Positions 1-8,503 of a stretch of 64,000 bases of DNA are shown here, one piece after another. A program made the translations under genes and the position numbers. The stretch comes from Streptomyces sp. NBC_01288 (GTDB lineage: Bacteria; Actinomycetota; Actinomycetes; Streptomycetales; Streptomycetaceae). The stretch is taken from positions 7,315,001-7,379,000 of the forward strand of contig NZ_CP108427.1 of assembly GCF_035982055.1 (NCBI RefSeq). Direction: 5' to 3'. The notes below the pieces were generated by a model. It did no database searches and had not been told where the DNA came from. It worked only from the letters and a program-made list of their open reading frames with translations. The first letter of the stretch is position 1. Every line of letters starts with the position of its first letter.

Positions 1-297
1 GCCGTCGTAGACCCAGCGCGGACCGAGCACGCCGTGCTCCATCGTGCCGACGAGGGCGTGTTCGGCGCCGGGGAGCGGGGCGGCCCGGTAGGTGAGCGGT
101 ACGAGGTAGGCGCCCGGGCCGTCGGTGACGACCATGAACTCGATGCCGACCTCGCCTTCGGGGTCGTCGAGGCGGAAGCCGCCGGACTTCACCAACTCCG
201 GTTCGGCGGGGCCGTGATACCAGGCGCGGGTGGGCAGCCAGGGGGTGAGGAGTTCGAGTTTGGTGGGCTTGACGTAGGTCTGGTGGATGACAGCCAT
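1..297 (-). CDS. Maltokinase N-terminal cap-like domain protein (partial)
   Basis: Only the first 99 codons are in the window; the gene runs off the left edge. It starts at ATG 297 with MAVIHQTYVKPTKLELL and continues with a segment rich in the words WLPTRAWY, GEVGIEFMVV and LTYRAAPL. This pattern is that of the actinobacterial family often labelled maltokinase N-terminal cap-like (CG0192-related); the family has no firmly established role. The downstream part that would show whether a kinase-like domain follows is missing. Its start is 7 bp from the end of the kstR-like gene, which is on the same strand, so the two may be co-transcribed. Confidence 0.75.
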   Translation of the reverse strand, partial: MAVIHQTYVKPTKLELLTPWLPTRAWYHGPAEPELVKSGGFRLDDPEGEVGIEFMVVTDGPGAYLVPLTYRAAPLPGAEHALVGTMEHGVLGPRWVYDG

Positions 298-304
298 GGG
301 GGGA

Positions 305-937
305 TTATCGGTCCCCGGCCCCGTCCGGCTCAGTCAGATCGATCAATCGGCAGACCGTCTCGATGTCGATCTTCACCTGGGCGATGGACGCGCGGCCCGA
401 GAGCCAGGTGATCAACGCCGAGTGCCAGGTGTGCTCGATGACCCGGACCGCCGACAGCTGCTCGGGCGTGGGGTGTTCGAGGCCCATCGCGTCCAGGATG
501 ATCACCGTGGTCTGGCGGGAGACCTGGTCGACCTCGGGGGAGACGCTGCGGTCCGCGAAGGTCAGCGCGCGGACCATCGCGTCGGCGAGGTGCGGCTCGC
601 GCTGGAGCGCGCGGAAGGCCCGCATCAACGTCTCCGCGACCCGCTCGGCAGCCGTGTCACCGCCCGGCGGCTTCTTGCGGAGCGTGCCGTGCATGTGTTC
701 CAACTGGTCCTGCATCGTGGCGACCAGCAGATGCACCTTGGACGGGAAGTACCGGTACAGCGTGCCGAGCGCGACCTGCGAGGACTCCGCGACCTCCCGC
801 ATCTGCACCGCGTCGAAACCGCCCCGGCTGGCCAGCTGGGCGCTCGCGTGCAGGATGCGGCGCCGACGGGCCTCCTGCCGCTCGGTGAGGGGCGGCGAGG
901 TCCGCGCAGTGGCTTCGGGCTTGGCTTGCGCTGACAT
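305..937 (-). CDS. kstR: TetR-family regulator, KstR-like
   Basis: The 210-residue protein has an N-terminal TetR helix-turn-helix at about residues 20-70 (AVQMREVAESSQVALGTLY, then RYFPSKVHLLVA) and a ligand-binding C-terminal half. The AVQMR/VGTLYRYFPSKVHLLV wording is that of KstR, the repressor of cholesterol side-chain and ring catabolism in mycobacteria and rhodococci, which is released by 3-oxo-cholestenoyl-CoA-type thioesters. A perfect KstR-type operator lies at 1080-1093, 143 bp upstream of this start and 55 bp upstream of the divergent glycosyltransferase, so autoregulation is likely. Two further perfect operators precede the thiolase and the maoC operon in this window. Identity as KstR is by motif recall; the inducer here could differ. 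Confidence 0.85.
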   Translation of the reverse strand: MSAQAKPEATARTSPPLTERQEARRRRILHASAQLASRGGFDAVQMREVAESSQVALGTLYRYFPSKVHLLVATMQDQLEHMHGTLRKKPPGGDTAAERVAETLMRAFRALQREPHLADAMVRALTFADRSVSPEVDQVSRQTTVIILDAMGLEHPTPEQLSAVRVIEHTWHSALITWLSGRASIAQVKIDIETVCRLIDLTEPDGAGDR

Positions 938-1079
938 GGCTCCCGATCCGTGACTGTCGGTGAGGGCGGGTGATCACACCGATCATGGCAGGGCGTCGGC
1001 CGTGGTGTGAATCACCTGATCCACTTCTCACAGCGCCCGTACCGGCCGGTAGATTCAGAACCTCCTGGACGATCAAGTC

Positions 1080-1093
1080 TGAAACTTGTTCTA
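1080..1093. promoter_or_regulatory. KstR-type operator, copy 1
   Basis: TGAAACTTGTTCTA fits TNNAACNNGTTNNA at every fixed position. It sits in the divergent region between the kstR-like gene and the glycosyltransferase operon. Confidence 0.8.
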
Positions 1094-1147
1094 GATTAGC
1101 GTCCCGGCGTAATCTCGCGGGACAGTGCAGGCAGAAGGGGGCTCAGA

Positions 1148-2557
1148 GTGACCGCTGAGGCCAGTCAGGCGGGTCCCCAGGAGGACCTGGCAGCCGACGG
1201 CGAGCGACCGCTCCGTATCGCACTCCTCACCTATAAAGGGAACCCGTTCTGCGGGGGGCAGGGCGTCTACGTCCGCCACCTCTCCCGCGAACTGGCCCGC
1301 CTCGGGCACCGCGTCGAGGTCATCGGCTCGCAGCCGTACCCCGTCCTCGACGAGGGCTACGACGGCATCTCCCTGACCGAGCTGCCCTCGCTCGACCTCT
1401 ACCGCTCCCCGGACCCCTTCCGCACCCCGAAGCGCGACGAGTACCGGGACTGGATCGACGCCCTCGAAGTCGCGACGATGTGGACCGGCGGCTTCCCCGA
1501 GCCCATCACGTTCTCGCTCCGCGCCCGCCGCCATCTCCGGGCCCGGCGCGGCGAGTTCGACATCGTGCACGACAACCAGACGCTGGGGTACGGGTTGTTG
1601 GGGGACGTCGGCGCCCCGCTCGTCACCACGATCCACCACCCCATCACCGTGGACCGGCAGTTGGAGCTGGACGCGGCCGAGAACTGGCGCCAGCGCATGT
1701 CCAAGCGCCGCTGGTACTCCTTCACACAGATGCAGAAGCGGGTCGCCCGCCGCCTGCCCTCCGTGCTCACCGTCTCCGGCACCTCGCGCCAGGAGATCAT
1801 CGACCACCTCGGCGTCCGCGACGACCGCATCCACGTCGTCCACATCGGCGCCGACACCGACCTGTTCTCCCCGAACCCCGCCGTACCCCAGGTACCGGGC
1901 CGGATCGTCACCACGTCCAGCGCGGACGTCCCCCTCAAGGGCCTCGTCTTCCTCGTCGAGGCCCTCGCGAAGGTCCGCACCGAACACCCCGACGCCCACC
2001 TGATCGTCGTCGGCAAACGCCCCACCGAGGGCCCGGTCGCCCAGGCCGTCGAGCGCTACGGCCTCGACGGCGCCGTCGACTTCGTCAAGGGCATCTCCGA
2101 CGCCGAACTCGTCGACCTGGTCCGCTCGGCGGAGGTCGCCTGCGTGCCCTCGCTGTACGAGGGCTTCTCGCTCCCGGCGGCGGAGGCGATGGCCACGGGT
2201 ACGCCCCTCGTCGCCACGACGGGCGGAGCCATCCCGGAGGTCGCCGGACGCGACGGCGAGACCTGCCTGGCGGTACCGCCGGGGGACCCGGGCGCGCTGG
2301 CCTCTGGCTTGAGCCGACTCCTGGCCGACCCGGCACTCCGGGGCCGCCTCGGCGCGGCGGGCCGCGAACGCGTCCTGGCCCGCTTCACCTGGGCGAAGGC
2401 GGCGGAGGGCACGGCGGCCCGCTACCGCGCCGCGATCGCCGCCGGCCCGACGGGCAGCGCGGCCCCGGCATGGTTGTCGCCCTCGGCGGCTCCGTCCCCT
2501 TCCCCTTCTCCGACCAGTGTTACCGGCGTCTCTCCCGAAAGCAGGGCCACGTGCTGA
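1148..2557 (+). CDS. GT4-family glycosyltransferase
   Basis: A 469-residue GT-B type retaining glycosyltransferase. The N-terminal Rossmann half begins RIALLTYKGNPFCGGQGVYV, the classical glycine-rich acceptor loop, and contains the HxLSRELARLGH helix. The C-terminal nucleotide-sugar half has HIGADTDLF, a DVPLKGLVFLVEAL segment and the E-x7-E motif (PSLYEGFSLPAAEAMA), with E at both ends. The last 40 residues are Ala/Pro/Ser-rich and probably unstructured. GTG 1148 is preceded by AAGGGGG. The gene overlaps the next by 7 bp and heads a three-gene operon (glycosyltransferase, methyltransferase, prenyltransferase-like protein), suggesting modification of one glycolipid or glycan. A KstR-type operator is 55 bp upstream. 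Substrate unknown. Confidence 0.88.
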   Translation: MTAEASQAGPQEDLAADGERPLRIALLTYKGNPFCGGQGVYVRHLSRELARLGHRVEVIGSQPYPVLDEGYDGISLTELPSLDLYRSPDPFRTPKRDEYRDWIDALEVATMWTGGFPEPITFSLRARRHLRARRGEFDIVHDNQTLGYGLLGDVGAPLVTTIHHPITVDRQLELDAAENWRQRMSKRRWYSFTQMQKRVARRLPSVLTVSGTSRQEIIDHLGVRDDRIHVVHIGADTDLFSPNPAVPQVPGRIVTTSSADVPLKGLVFLVEALAKVRTEHPDAHLIVVGKRPTEGPVAQAVERYGLDGAVDFVKGISDAELVDLVRSAEVACVPSLYEGFSLPAAEAMATGTPLVATTGGAIPEVAGRDGETCLAVPPGDPGALASGLSRLLADPALRGRLGAAGRERVLARFTWAKAAEGTAARYRAAIAAGPTGSAAPAWLSPSAAPSPSPSPTSVTGVSPESRATC

Positions 2558-3294
2558 CCGTCGACTTCTCCCGGTTCCCGCTCGCCCCTGGCGACCGAGT
2601 CCTGGACCTCGGGTGCGGTGCCGGGCGGCACGCGTTCGAGTGTTATCGGCGAGGGGCACAGGTCGTCGCCCTCGACCAGAACGCCGAGGAGATCCGCGAG
2701 GTCGCCAAGTGGTTCGCGGCGATGAAGGAGGCCGGCGAGGCCCCCGCCGGAGCCACCGCCACCGCGATGGAGGGCGACGCGCTCCAACTCCCCTTCCCGG
2801 ACGAGTCGTTCGACGTCGTGATCATCTCCGAGGTCATGGAGCACATCCCGGACGACAAGGGAGTGCTCGCCGAGATGGTCCGGGTCTTGAAGCCCGGCGG
2901 CCGCATCGCCATCACCGTCCCGCGCTACGGCCCCGAGAAGATCTGCTGGGCCCTGTCCGACGCCTACCACGAGGTCGAGGGCGGCCACATCCGCATCTAC
3001 AAGGCGGACGAACTCCTCGCCAAGATCCGCGAGGCGGGCCTCAAGCCGTACGGCACCCACCACGCGCACGGGCTGCACTCGCCGTACTGGTGGCTGAAGT
3101 GCGCGTTCGGCGTGGACAACGACAAGGCGCTGCCGGTGCAGGCGTACCACAAGCTCCTGGTCTGGGACATCATGAAGAAACCACTCGCCACCCGGGTCGC
3201 CGAACAGGCGCTGAACCCGCTGATCGGCAAGAGCTTCGTGGCCTACGCGACCAAGCCGCATCTCCCCGGGCTCGCCGAGGCGGAAGCCAAGTGA
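2551..3294 (+). CDS. Class I SAM-dependent methyltransferase
   Basis: The 247-residue protein has motif I VLDLGCGAGRHAFECY at about residues 16-31, an acidic ribose-binding residue in VVALDQN, motif II in FDVVIISEVMEHIPD and post-II in LKPGGRIAITVP, all Methyltransf_11-like. I chose GTG 2551 because it gives a compact protein starting just before the fold and overlaps the glycosyltransferase stop by 7 bp; an in-frame ATG at 2470 is possible but would overlap by 88 bp. The C-terminal third is Trp/Tyr/His-rich (HAHGLHSPYWWLKC). Next gene overlaps by 4 bp (GTGA), so translational coupling is likely. Confidence 0.87.
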   Translation: MLTVDFSRFPLAPGDRVLDLGCGAGRHAFECYRRGAQVVALDQNAEEIREVAKWFAAMKEAGEAPAGATATAMEGDALQLPFPDESFDVVIISEVMEHIPDDKGVLAEMVRVLKPGGRIAITVPRYGPEKICWALSDAYHEVEGGHIRIYKADELLAKIREAGLKPYGTHHAHGLHSPYWWLKCAFGVDNDKALPVQAYHKLLVWDIMKKPLATRVAEQALNPLIGKSFVAYATKPHLPGLAEAEAK

Positions 3295-4358
3295 CCACTC
3301 CCCGGACAGAACACCTCGTCCTGCCCGGGGTCCTCACCGCGGAGCAGGCCGCCGCGACCGTCGCCGGCATCCTCGCCGTGCAGCGGGAGGACGGGGCGAT
3401 CCCGTGGTTCCGGGGCCATGACCTCGACCCGTGGGACCACACCGAGGCCGCGATGGCGCTGGACGCGGCGGGCGAGCACGAGGCGGCGGAGCGGGCGTAC
3501 AACTGGCTCGCCCGGCACCAGAACGAGGACGGGTCGTGGTTCGCGGCCTACGCCGACGGGGATCCGGGTGACGTCACCGACCGGGGGCGTGAGACCAACT
3601 TCGTCGCCTACATCGCCGTCGGCGTGTGGCATCACTACCTCGCCACCGGTGACGACACGTTCCTGGACCGGCTGTGGCCGAATGTCTTCGCTGCGGTCGA
3701 GTTCGTGCTGCGGCTTCAGCAGCCGGGTGGGCAGATCGGGTGGAAGCGGGAGGACGACGGTACGGACACGGCCGATGCGCTGCTGACCGGTTCGTCCTCG
3801 ATCCACCAGGCGCTGCGGTGCGCCCTTGCGATCGCCGAGGAGCGGGAAGAGCCGCAGCCCGACTGGGAGTTGGCGGTCGGGGCGCTACGGCATGCGATTC
3901 GTCGGCATCCTGAACGGTTCCTGGACAAGGGCCGTTACTCGATGGACTGGTACTACCCGGTGCTGGGTGGTGCGTTGACCGGTGTGGAGGCCAAGTCCCG
4001 GGTGGAGGAGGGCTGGAGCCGGTTCGTCGTGCCGGGGCTCGGTGTGCGGTGCGTTGTTCCCAACCCGTGGGTCACGGGGGGTGAGTCCGCCGAACTCGCC
4101 CTCGCGCTCTGGGTGTTGGGCGAGTCCGACCGCGCGTTGGAGATTCTCCAGTCCATTCAGCATCTGCGTGATGCGGAGAGCGGGCTGTACTGGACCGGGT
4201 ACGTCTTCGATGACGATGCGGTGTGGCCTCGGGAGCTGACCACGTGGACCGCGGGGTCGTTGCTGCTTGCGGTGGCGGCGTTGGGGGGCCATGACGCGAC
4301 CTGTGCGGTCTTTGGCGCCGAGCATTTGCCGTTGGGGCTGGATCCGGATTGTTGTTGA
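3291..4358 (+). CDS. Prenyltransferase/squalene-cyclase-like alpha-toroid protein
   Basis: A 355-residue protein built of alpha-helical repeats, each with a QREDGAIPWF or HQNEDGSWFAAY type turn: the Q-x-x-DGxW (QW-like) motif of prenyltransferase and squalene-hopene cyclase barrels. Streptomyces homologues are commonly labelled prenyltransferase, but I see no DXDD of cyclases, so catalysis is unproven. Several acidic and aromatic positions (DWYYPVLGGAL, NPWVTGGESAE) resemble glycan-binding alpha/alpha barrels too, so a glycoside-acting enzyme is an alternative. GTG 3291 overlaps the methyltransferase stop by 4 bp. Third gene of the operon; ends 22 bp before a strong bidirectional hairpin. Confidence 0.7.
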   Translation: MTTPRTEHLVLPGVLTAEQAAATVAGILAVQREDGAIPWFRGHDLDPWDHTEAAMALDAAGEHEAAERAYNWLARHQNEDGSWFAAYADGDPGDVTDRGRETNFVAYIAVGVWHHYLATGDDTFLDRLWPNVFAAVEFVLRLQQPGGQIGWKREDDGTDTADALLTGSSSIHQALRCALAIAEEREEPQPDWELAVGALRHAIRRHPERFLDKGRYSMDWYYPVLGGALTGVEAKSRVEEGWSRFVVPGLGVRCVVPNPWVTGGESAELALALWVLGESDRALEILQSIQHLRDAESGLYWTGYVFDDDAVWPRELTTWTAGSLLLAVAALGGHDATCAVFGAEHLPLGLDPDCC

Positions 4359-4380
4359 GCGCGGGCCGGTGGGGACTGGT

Positions 4381-4449
4381 CGCGCAGTTCCCCGCGCCCC
4401 TAAAAACACCAGCGGGGCCAGGCTTTTAAGGGGCGCGGGGAACTGCGCG
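4381..4449. terminator. Bidirectional terminator hairpin of a dispersed repeat family
   Basis: The arms CGCGCAGTTCCCCGCGCCCC (4381-4400, plus TAAAA) and the matching 4424-4449 copy form a stem of about 25 bp with one bulged A. It separates the convergent operon end at 4358 and the small membrane gene ending at 4473. The core GGGGCGCGGGGAACTGCGCG recurs at 10220 (partly) and inside the RNase H-phosphatase gene at 32765-32785. Confidence 0.85.
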
Positions 4450-4472
4450 CTCAGCCCCCACGGGGGCGATGC

Positions 4473-4763
4473 TTAACGGTGAACCTTGTTGGCGATCGCG
4501 TGGCCGATGAACAGATACACCACCGCTGCCAGGCCGTAGCCGCAGATGACCCGCGCCCACGCCTCGTTGAAGGTGAACAGGTCGCGGGACCAGCCGGCGA
4601 GCCAGTTGGCCGAGCGGTGGACGAACTGCACGAGGTCGTTCGCGCGGTTGGCGTCCAACAGGTACATCAGAATCCAGAGGGCCAGGATGAGGGCCATGAT
4701 GTCGGCGATGATCACGATGACATTGCCGACCGAATTCGAACCGCGTCGGTAGTAGGGGGACAT
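4473..4763 (-). CDS. Small membrane protein, two segments
   Basis: A 96-residue protein starting MSPYYRRGSNSVGNV. It has one hydrophobic segment at about residues 14-36 (VIVIIADIMALILALWILMY) and a second near the C-terminus (VICGYGLAAVVYLFIGHAIA), with a Trp-rich amphipathic stretch between (HRSANWLAGWSRDLF). No catalytic motif is visible. I chose ATG 4763; the frame stays open upstream to 4865 but that stretch reads as low-complexity. It is conserved-looking in layout but I do not recognise a function. Confidence 0.65.
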   Translation of the reverse strand: MSPYYRRGSNSVGNVIVIIADIMALILALWILMYLLDANRANDLVQFVHRSANWLAGWSRDLFTFNEAWARVICGYGLAAVVYLFIGHAIANKVHR

Positions 4764-4891
4764 GCCAAGCGGATTGCCGCTTCCGGCGGGATGAAACCCG
4801 TACGGTCCCGCCCGGGTGGCGCGAGTGGCCCGGCCGGGTGAGGCTGCCGGGGTAAGGACACCCACTCGGGGAGAACACCCCGGAGGACCCC

Positions 4892-5464
4892 GTGCCCGTA
4901 CCGATACGGCGCCTCTTCGTGGCGCTCACCTTGTGCTGCGCCCTGCTCGCCGGTGCCACGGCCTGCGGCAGCGCCACCGATGACGCCACGCAGGACACCG
5001 CGGCCGTAGTGGCCGTCGCCGCCGCGACCCCGAGCCCCAGCACCTCCGCCGAACGGCAGAAGTTCGCCAAGACCCGCTTCGTCGCGAACGCGGGTCTCGC
5101 CGCCGGTGCCACCTACCAGTGGATCGTGAAGCCCTGGAAGGCGGGCAAGTTCAAGAAGGGCGCGAGCGGACGCAGGTTCGCGCTCGTCAAGGCGGGCCTC
5201 GCGGGCGCGTTCGCGTACAACCGGCTCAAGGCGGCCACCAAGAACGCCAAGGGCGACCCCACGCTCGCCAAGGCGGTCGCCCCCCTCAGCGCCGGCATCG
5301 ACTCCCTCAAGGACCTGCCGTCCAAGCTCCGCAAGGGCGACTCGACGGACGCCACGGCGGGTTCCTTCGACGACATCATCAACAAGGTCAAGGACGCCGG
5401 TAAGAGCGCCGGCGCCGAGGTGACCGACAAGGTGCCGTCGGCAGGCCAACTGACAGGCGGCTGA
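4892..5464 (+). CDS. Secreted protein, probable lipoprotein
   Basis: 190 residues. The N-terminus (MPVPIRRLFVALTLCCALLA then GATACGS) is a signal peptide with a possible but weak lipobox, because -3 is Ala rather than Leu. A short Thr/Ser/Ala linker follows, then a Lys-rich helical domain (FVANAGLAAGATYQWIVKPW, LVKAGLAGAFAYNRLKAATK). No enzyme motif is visible. GTG 4892 follows GGAGGACCCC. It is divergent from the small membrane gene. Function unknown. Confidence 0.72.
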   Translation: MPVPIRRLFVALTLCCALLAGATACGSATDDATQDTAAVVAVAAATPSPSTSAERQKFAKTRFVANAGLAAGATYQWIVKPWKAGKFKKGASGRRFALVKAGLAGAFAYNRLKAATKNAKGDPTLAKAVAPLSAGIDSLKDLPSKLRKGDSTDATAGSFDDIINKVKDAGKSAGAEVTDKVPSAGQLTGG

Positions 5465-5482
5465 AGGTGAGTTGAGCGGCTC

Positions 5483-6487
5483 CTAGGAGTTCAGCTCCGC
5501 CAGCACCCGCAGCGTGTGCGGGTCGGGCGCAAGGGCCAGCAGGTCCGTCACCGGGCCCTTGCGCCACAACTCCAGCCGCTCCGCGATCCGTTCACGCGGT
5601 CCGACCAGCGAGATCTCGTCGGCGAACGCGTCCGGCACCGCGAGCACGGCCTCCTCACGTCGGCCCGCGAGGAACAACTCCTGTATCCGGCGGGCCTCTT
5701 CCTCGTACCCCATGCGCGCCATCAGATCGGCGTGGAAGTTACGGGCCGCGTGCCCCATCCCGCCGATGTAGAAGCCGAGCATCATCTTCACGGGGAGGAG
5801 GCCTTCGGCGACGTCGTCGCAGACCTTCACCTGCGCCATGGGCGCGACGAGGAAGGTGTCACGGAAGGTCGTCGTTCCGTAGACCTCCGGTCGGCTCGGC
5901 GACCAGTACAGCGGCAGCCAGCCGTCCGCGATCGCCGCCGTCTGCGCCACGTTCTTCGGTCCCTCGGCGCCCAGCAGGATCGGCAGGTCCGAACGGAGCG
6001 GGTGCGTAATGGACTTGAGGGCCTTGCCGAGCCCTGTTCCGTCCGCGCCCCGGTACGGATGCGCGTGGAACCGCCCGTTCACCTCGACCGGCGCTTCCCG
6101 CCGCAGCACCTGCCGTACGACCTCGACATACTCCCGGGTCGCGGTCAGCGGCGACTTGGGGAAGGGGCGGCCGTACCACCCCTCCACCACCTGCGGCCCC
6201 GACAGCCCGAGCCCGAGCAGCACGCGCCCGCCGGAGAGATGGTCGAGGGTGAGCGCGTGCATCGCGGTGGTGGTCGGGGAGCGGGCCGCCATCTGCGCAA
6301 CGGCCGTGCCCAGCTTGATCGTTGAGGTCTGCGCCGCGATCCAGGTGAGGGGAGTGAAGGCGTCGGACCCCCACGACTCGGCCGTCCACACGGAGTCGTA
6401 CCCGAGCCGCTCGGCCTCCTGGGCCAGCGGCACATGGTCGGCGGAGGGCCCGCGCCCCCAGTACCCGAGTGCGAGACCGAGCCGCAT
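5483..6487 (-). CDS. LLM-class F420-dependent oxidoreductase
   Basis: A 334-residue TIM-barrel luciferase-like protein. It begins MRLGLALGYWGRGPSADHV, has the LAQEAERLGYDSVWTAESWG strand-helix, GTAVAQMAARSPTTTAMHA and the LDHLSGGRVLLGLG motif of the F420-binding barrel. It resembles mycobacterial Rv3520c-type oxidoreductases found in the cholesterol catabolic region, though the substrate cannot be read from sequence. The start ATG 6487 has GGAGGCGAT just upstream. A CTGAC-N5-GTCAG palindrome is centred 29 bp upstream of the start, suggesting shared control with the thiolase and maoC genes. Confidence 0.9.
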   Translation of the reverse strand: MRLGLALGYWGRGPSADHVPLAQEAERLGYDSVWTAESWGSDAFTPLTWIAAQTSTIKLGTAVAQMAARSPTTTAMHALTLDHLSGGRVLLGLGLSGPQVVEGWYGRPFPKSPLTATREYVEVVRQVLRREAPVEVNGRFHAHPYRGADGTGLGKALKSITHPLRSDLPILLGAEGPKNVAQTAAIADGWLPLYWSPSRPEVYGTTTFRDTFLVAPMAQVKVCDDVAEGLLPVKMMLGFYIGGMGHAARNFHADLMARMGYEEEARRIQELFLAGRREEAVLAVPDAFADEISLVGPRERIAERLELWRKGPVTDLLALAPDPHTLRVLAELNS

Positions 6488-6507
6488 ATCGCCTCCGCAG
6501 CAACAGA

Positions 6508-6524
6508 ACTGACGGCCTGTCAGT
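6508..6524. promoter_or_regulatory. Palindrome CTGAC-N5-GTCAG, copy 1
   Basis: ACTGACGGCCTGTCAGT: arms of 6 bp around a 5-bp centre, 20-37 bp upstream of the LLM oxidoreductase start. The same 15-bp frame occurs at 12165, 25560 and 28765. Confidence 0.6.
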
Positions 6525-6606
6525 CGACCGATCGACGGCTGCGACTGTACGACAACGGCCCCCCACCCGGAAGGGCGAGGGGCCGCGGTCGAAGCGGGGA
6601 GGGGTA

Positions 6607-7377
6607 TCAGCCGCGCTGGATCCCCGACGTGTCCTGAAGGACGCCACGGCGGCCGTCCTGGGTCTGCGCGACGAGCGCCGGACCACGCTGCTCCACGGCC
6701 AAGTACCAGGTACCCGGCGCCAGTTCGGCGATCGGCGACGGCGAACCGTCCTCCGCGAACAGCGGCCGGGCCACCGGCACCGCGAACCAGAACGGCGAGA
6801 AGTCCCCGGCCGGAGCCGGCGCGGGCTGCCCGAACGGCTGCGCGGCCTGCGCCTGTTGGGGCGGAGTGCCGTACGACGGCTGCGGCTGACCGGCGCCCGG
6901 GTAGCCGTAACCACCGGGCGGCTGGGCGCCGTAGGGCTGCGGGGCGGCCGGCTTGGGGGCCGGGACGAGGGCGGCCTGGAGGGGCGGGAGCAGGGGGGTG
7001 GCGATGGCGCCGCCGGCCAGGACGAGGGACGCGATGAAACCGAGGATGAGACCGGCACCGGCGCTGGCGCCGTCCGGGACATCCACGAGGGTCCAGAACA
7101 GGGACCAGACCACCAGGACCGAGAACGCGACGCCTGCCTGGCCCAGTTCGATTCCCGCGACCTTGCGCGGCTGCGGCAGGGCGCGACTGACGACGATCAG
7201 GGCAGCGCCGATGACCCCACCGATGTAGAGGCCCAGGGCGTCGCCGAGGTAGTCCCACGCGGTCGGGGCGTTGCTGAAACCGGCGGCGGTGTAGAAGCTG
7301 AGAAACGACGCGATGAAGAGCAATACCGCTGCTCCGATCACCACGCCGTCGCCTCGTGTGAGGGAGCGGATATTCAC
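6607..7377 (-). CDS. DUF5336-like four-helix membrane protein
   Basis: 256 residues. Four predicted transmembrane helices occupy about residues 10-120 (VVIGAAVLLFIASFLSFYTA, LGLYIGGVIGAALIVVSRAL, VAFSVLVVWSLFWTLVDVP, AGLILGFIASLVLAGGAIAT). They are followed by a Pro/Gln/Gly/Tyr-rich linker (residues 130-190) and a small C-terminal domain (FWFAVPVARPLFAED...APGTWYLAVEQRG) that looks like a short sensor or binding module. This layout matches actinobacterial DUF5336 proteins. Function unknown. It is monocistronic and shares direction with the LLM gene, 119 bp away. Confidence 0.75.
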   Translation of the reverse strand: MNIRSLTRGDGVVIGAAVLLFIASFLSFYTAAGFSNAPTAWDYLGDALGLYIGGVIGAALIVVSRALPQPRKVAGIELGQAGVAFSVLVVWSLFWTLVDVPDGASAGAGLILGFIASLVLAGGAIATPLLPPLQAALVPAPKPAAPQPYGAQPPGGYGYPGAGQPQPSYGTPPQQAQAAQPFGQPAPAPAGDFSPFWFAVPVARPLFAEDGSPSPIAELAPGTWYLAVEQRGPALVAQTQDGRRGVLQDTSGIQRG

Positions 7378-7463
7378 TTCAGGTCCTTCGTAGGTCGTCT
7401 CGTCGTCGCTTGACCCTATCGTCCACCCCGTCAGGGTGTCCGCCCGGATCAGCCCACTGATCG

Positions 7464-8399
7464 TTACCCGCGCAGGAAACTCACGATTCCCTCAGAGATC
7501 CCCTGCGCCGCCTTCTGTCGCCAGGCGCCGTTCGTCAGCAGTGCGGCATCATTGCTATCGCGCATGTTGCCGCATTCGATGAACACCTTCGGAACCGTTG
7601 ACAGATTGAGACCGCCGAGGTCCTTACGGGTGTCGAGACCGGTGCCGTCGCCGACGTAATTGGAGAACGGTTCGCCCGTCACGCGACGGTAGTTGCTCGC
7701 GATGCCCCGCCCGAGGACGGCCGAAGGGCCGACGATGGCACGGGTGTCGGCGCCGCCCGCGTGCACGGAGGCGGGCAGGATCACATGGAAGCCGTGGTCG
7801 CCGGCCGGTGCGCCGTCCGCGTGGATGGAGAGCGCGGCGTCCGCGTGCGCGTCGTTGCCGAACCGGGCCCGCTGATCCACGCACGGCCCCCAGGACGGGG
7901 AGCCGGTGTCATGCGTCAACTTCACTGTGACGCCCTGCTTTTCGAGCAGCGCCTTCAGCCGGTGGGACACGTCCATCGTGAACTGGGCTTCCGAATAACC
8001 TGCGTTGGTCGACGTCCCCGTCGTGTCGCACTCCTTCCAGTTCGTGCCGATGTCCACCTTGCGGTTGATCTCGGCGGTGTGCTGGAAGTTGGTGACGTTG
8101 TGCCCCGGGTCGATGACGACGACCTTGCCCTTGAGGGGACTCGGCCCCGGCGGCTTGTCGTCGTTGGACGCGGTACCCGTAGGGGACGCGGGCGCGCCGG
8201 ACGCCGTGGAGGAGGCGGAGGACGTGTTGCCCGCCGCACTGCCCGAGCTGTCACCCGGGCCGCCGACGGCCTCGTACACGAACCACCCGATCAACGCCCC
8301 CGGGACCAGCGCGGCCAGCGCCACGGTCAGGGGCCCTCGACGGAGACGGCGGGGCTGCGGAGGATCAAAGTCCGGACCTACGTACGACACGGGAGCCAC
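7464..8399 (-). CDS. N-acetylmuramoyl-L-alanine amidase (Amidase_3), secreted
   Basis: 311 residues starting at GTG 8399. An N-terminal membrane anchor or signal segment (LTVALAALVPGALIGWFVYE) is followed by a Ser/Ala/Gly linker and a zinc amidase domain from about residue 90. Zinc ligands are the His of VVIDPGHN, a Glu in the following loop, and the His of ALSIHADG; the catalytic Glu is in VFIECGNMRD. The enzyme should cleave the lactyl-Ala bond of peptidoglycan outside the membrane. Length is normal for the family. It diverges from the epoxide hydrolase gene. Confidence 0.93.
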   Translation of the reverse strand: MAPVSYVGPDFDPPQPRRLRRGPLTVALAALVPGALIGWFVYEAVGGPGDSSGSAAGNTSSASSTASGAPASPTGTASNDDKPPGPSPLKGKVVVIDPGHNVTNFQHTAEINRKVDIGTNWKECDTTGTSTNAGYSEAQFTMDVSHRLKALLEKQGVTVKLTHDTGSPSWGPCVDQRARFGNDAHADAALSIHADGAPAGDHGFHVILPASVHAGGADTRAIVGPSAVLGRGIASNYRRVTGEPFSNYVGDGTGLDTRKDLGGLNLSTVPKVFIECGNMRDSNDAALLTNGAWRQKAAQGISEGIVSFLRG

Positions 8400-8503
8400 C
8401 CTAGCCGCCTCGCGGGGCGCGTTTGCTGAACCGGCAACAGGAGTCGCGCGCCGTCACGTCCCCGACGGACGATCGAGGGACCAGCCCCCGTCACGGAGGA
8501 CTC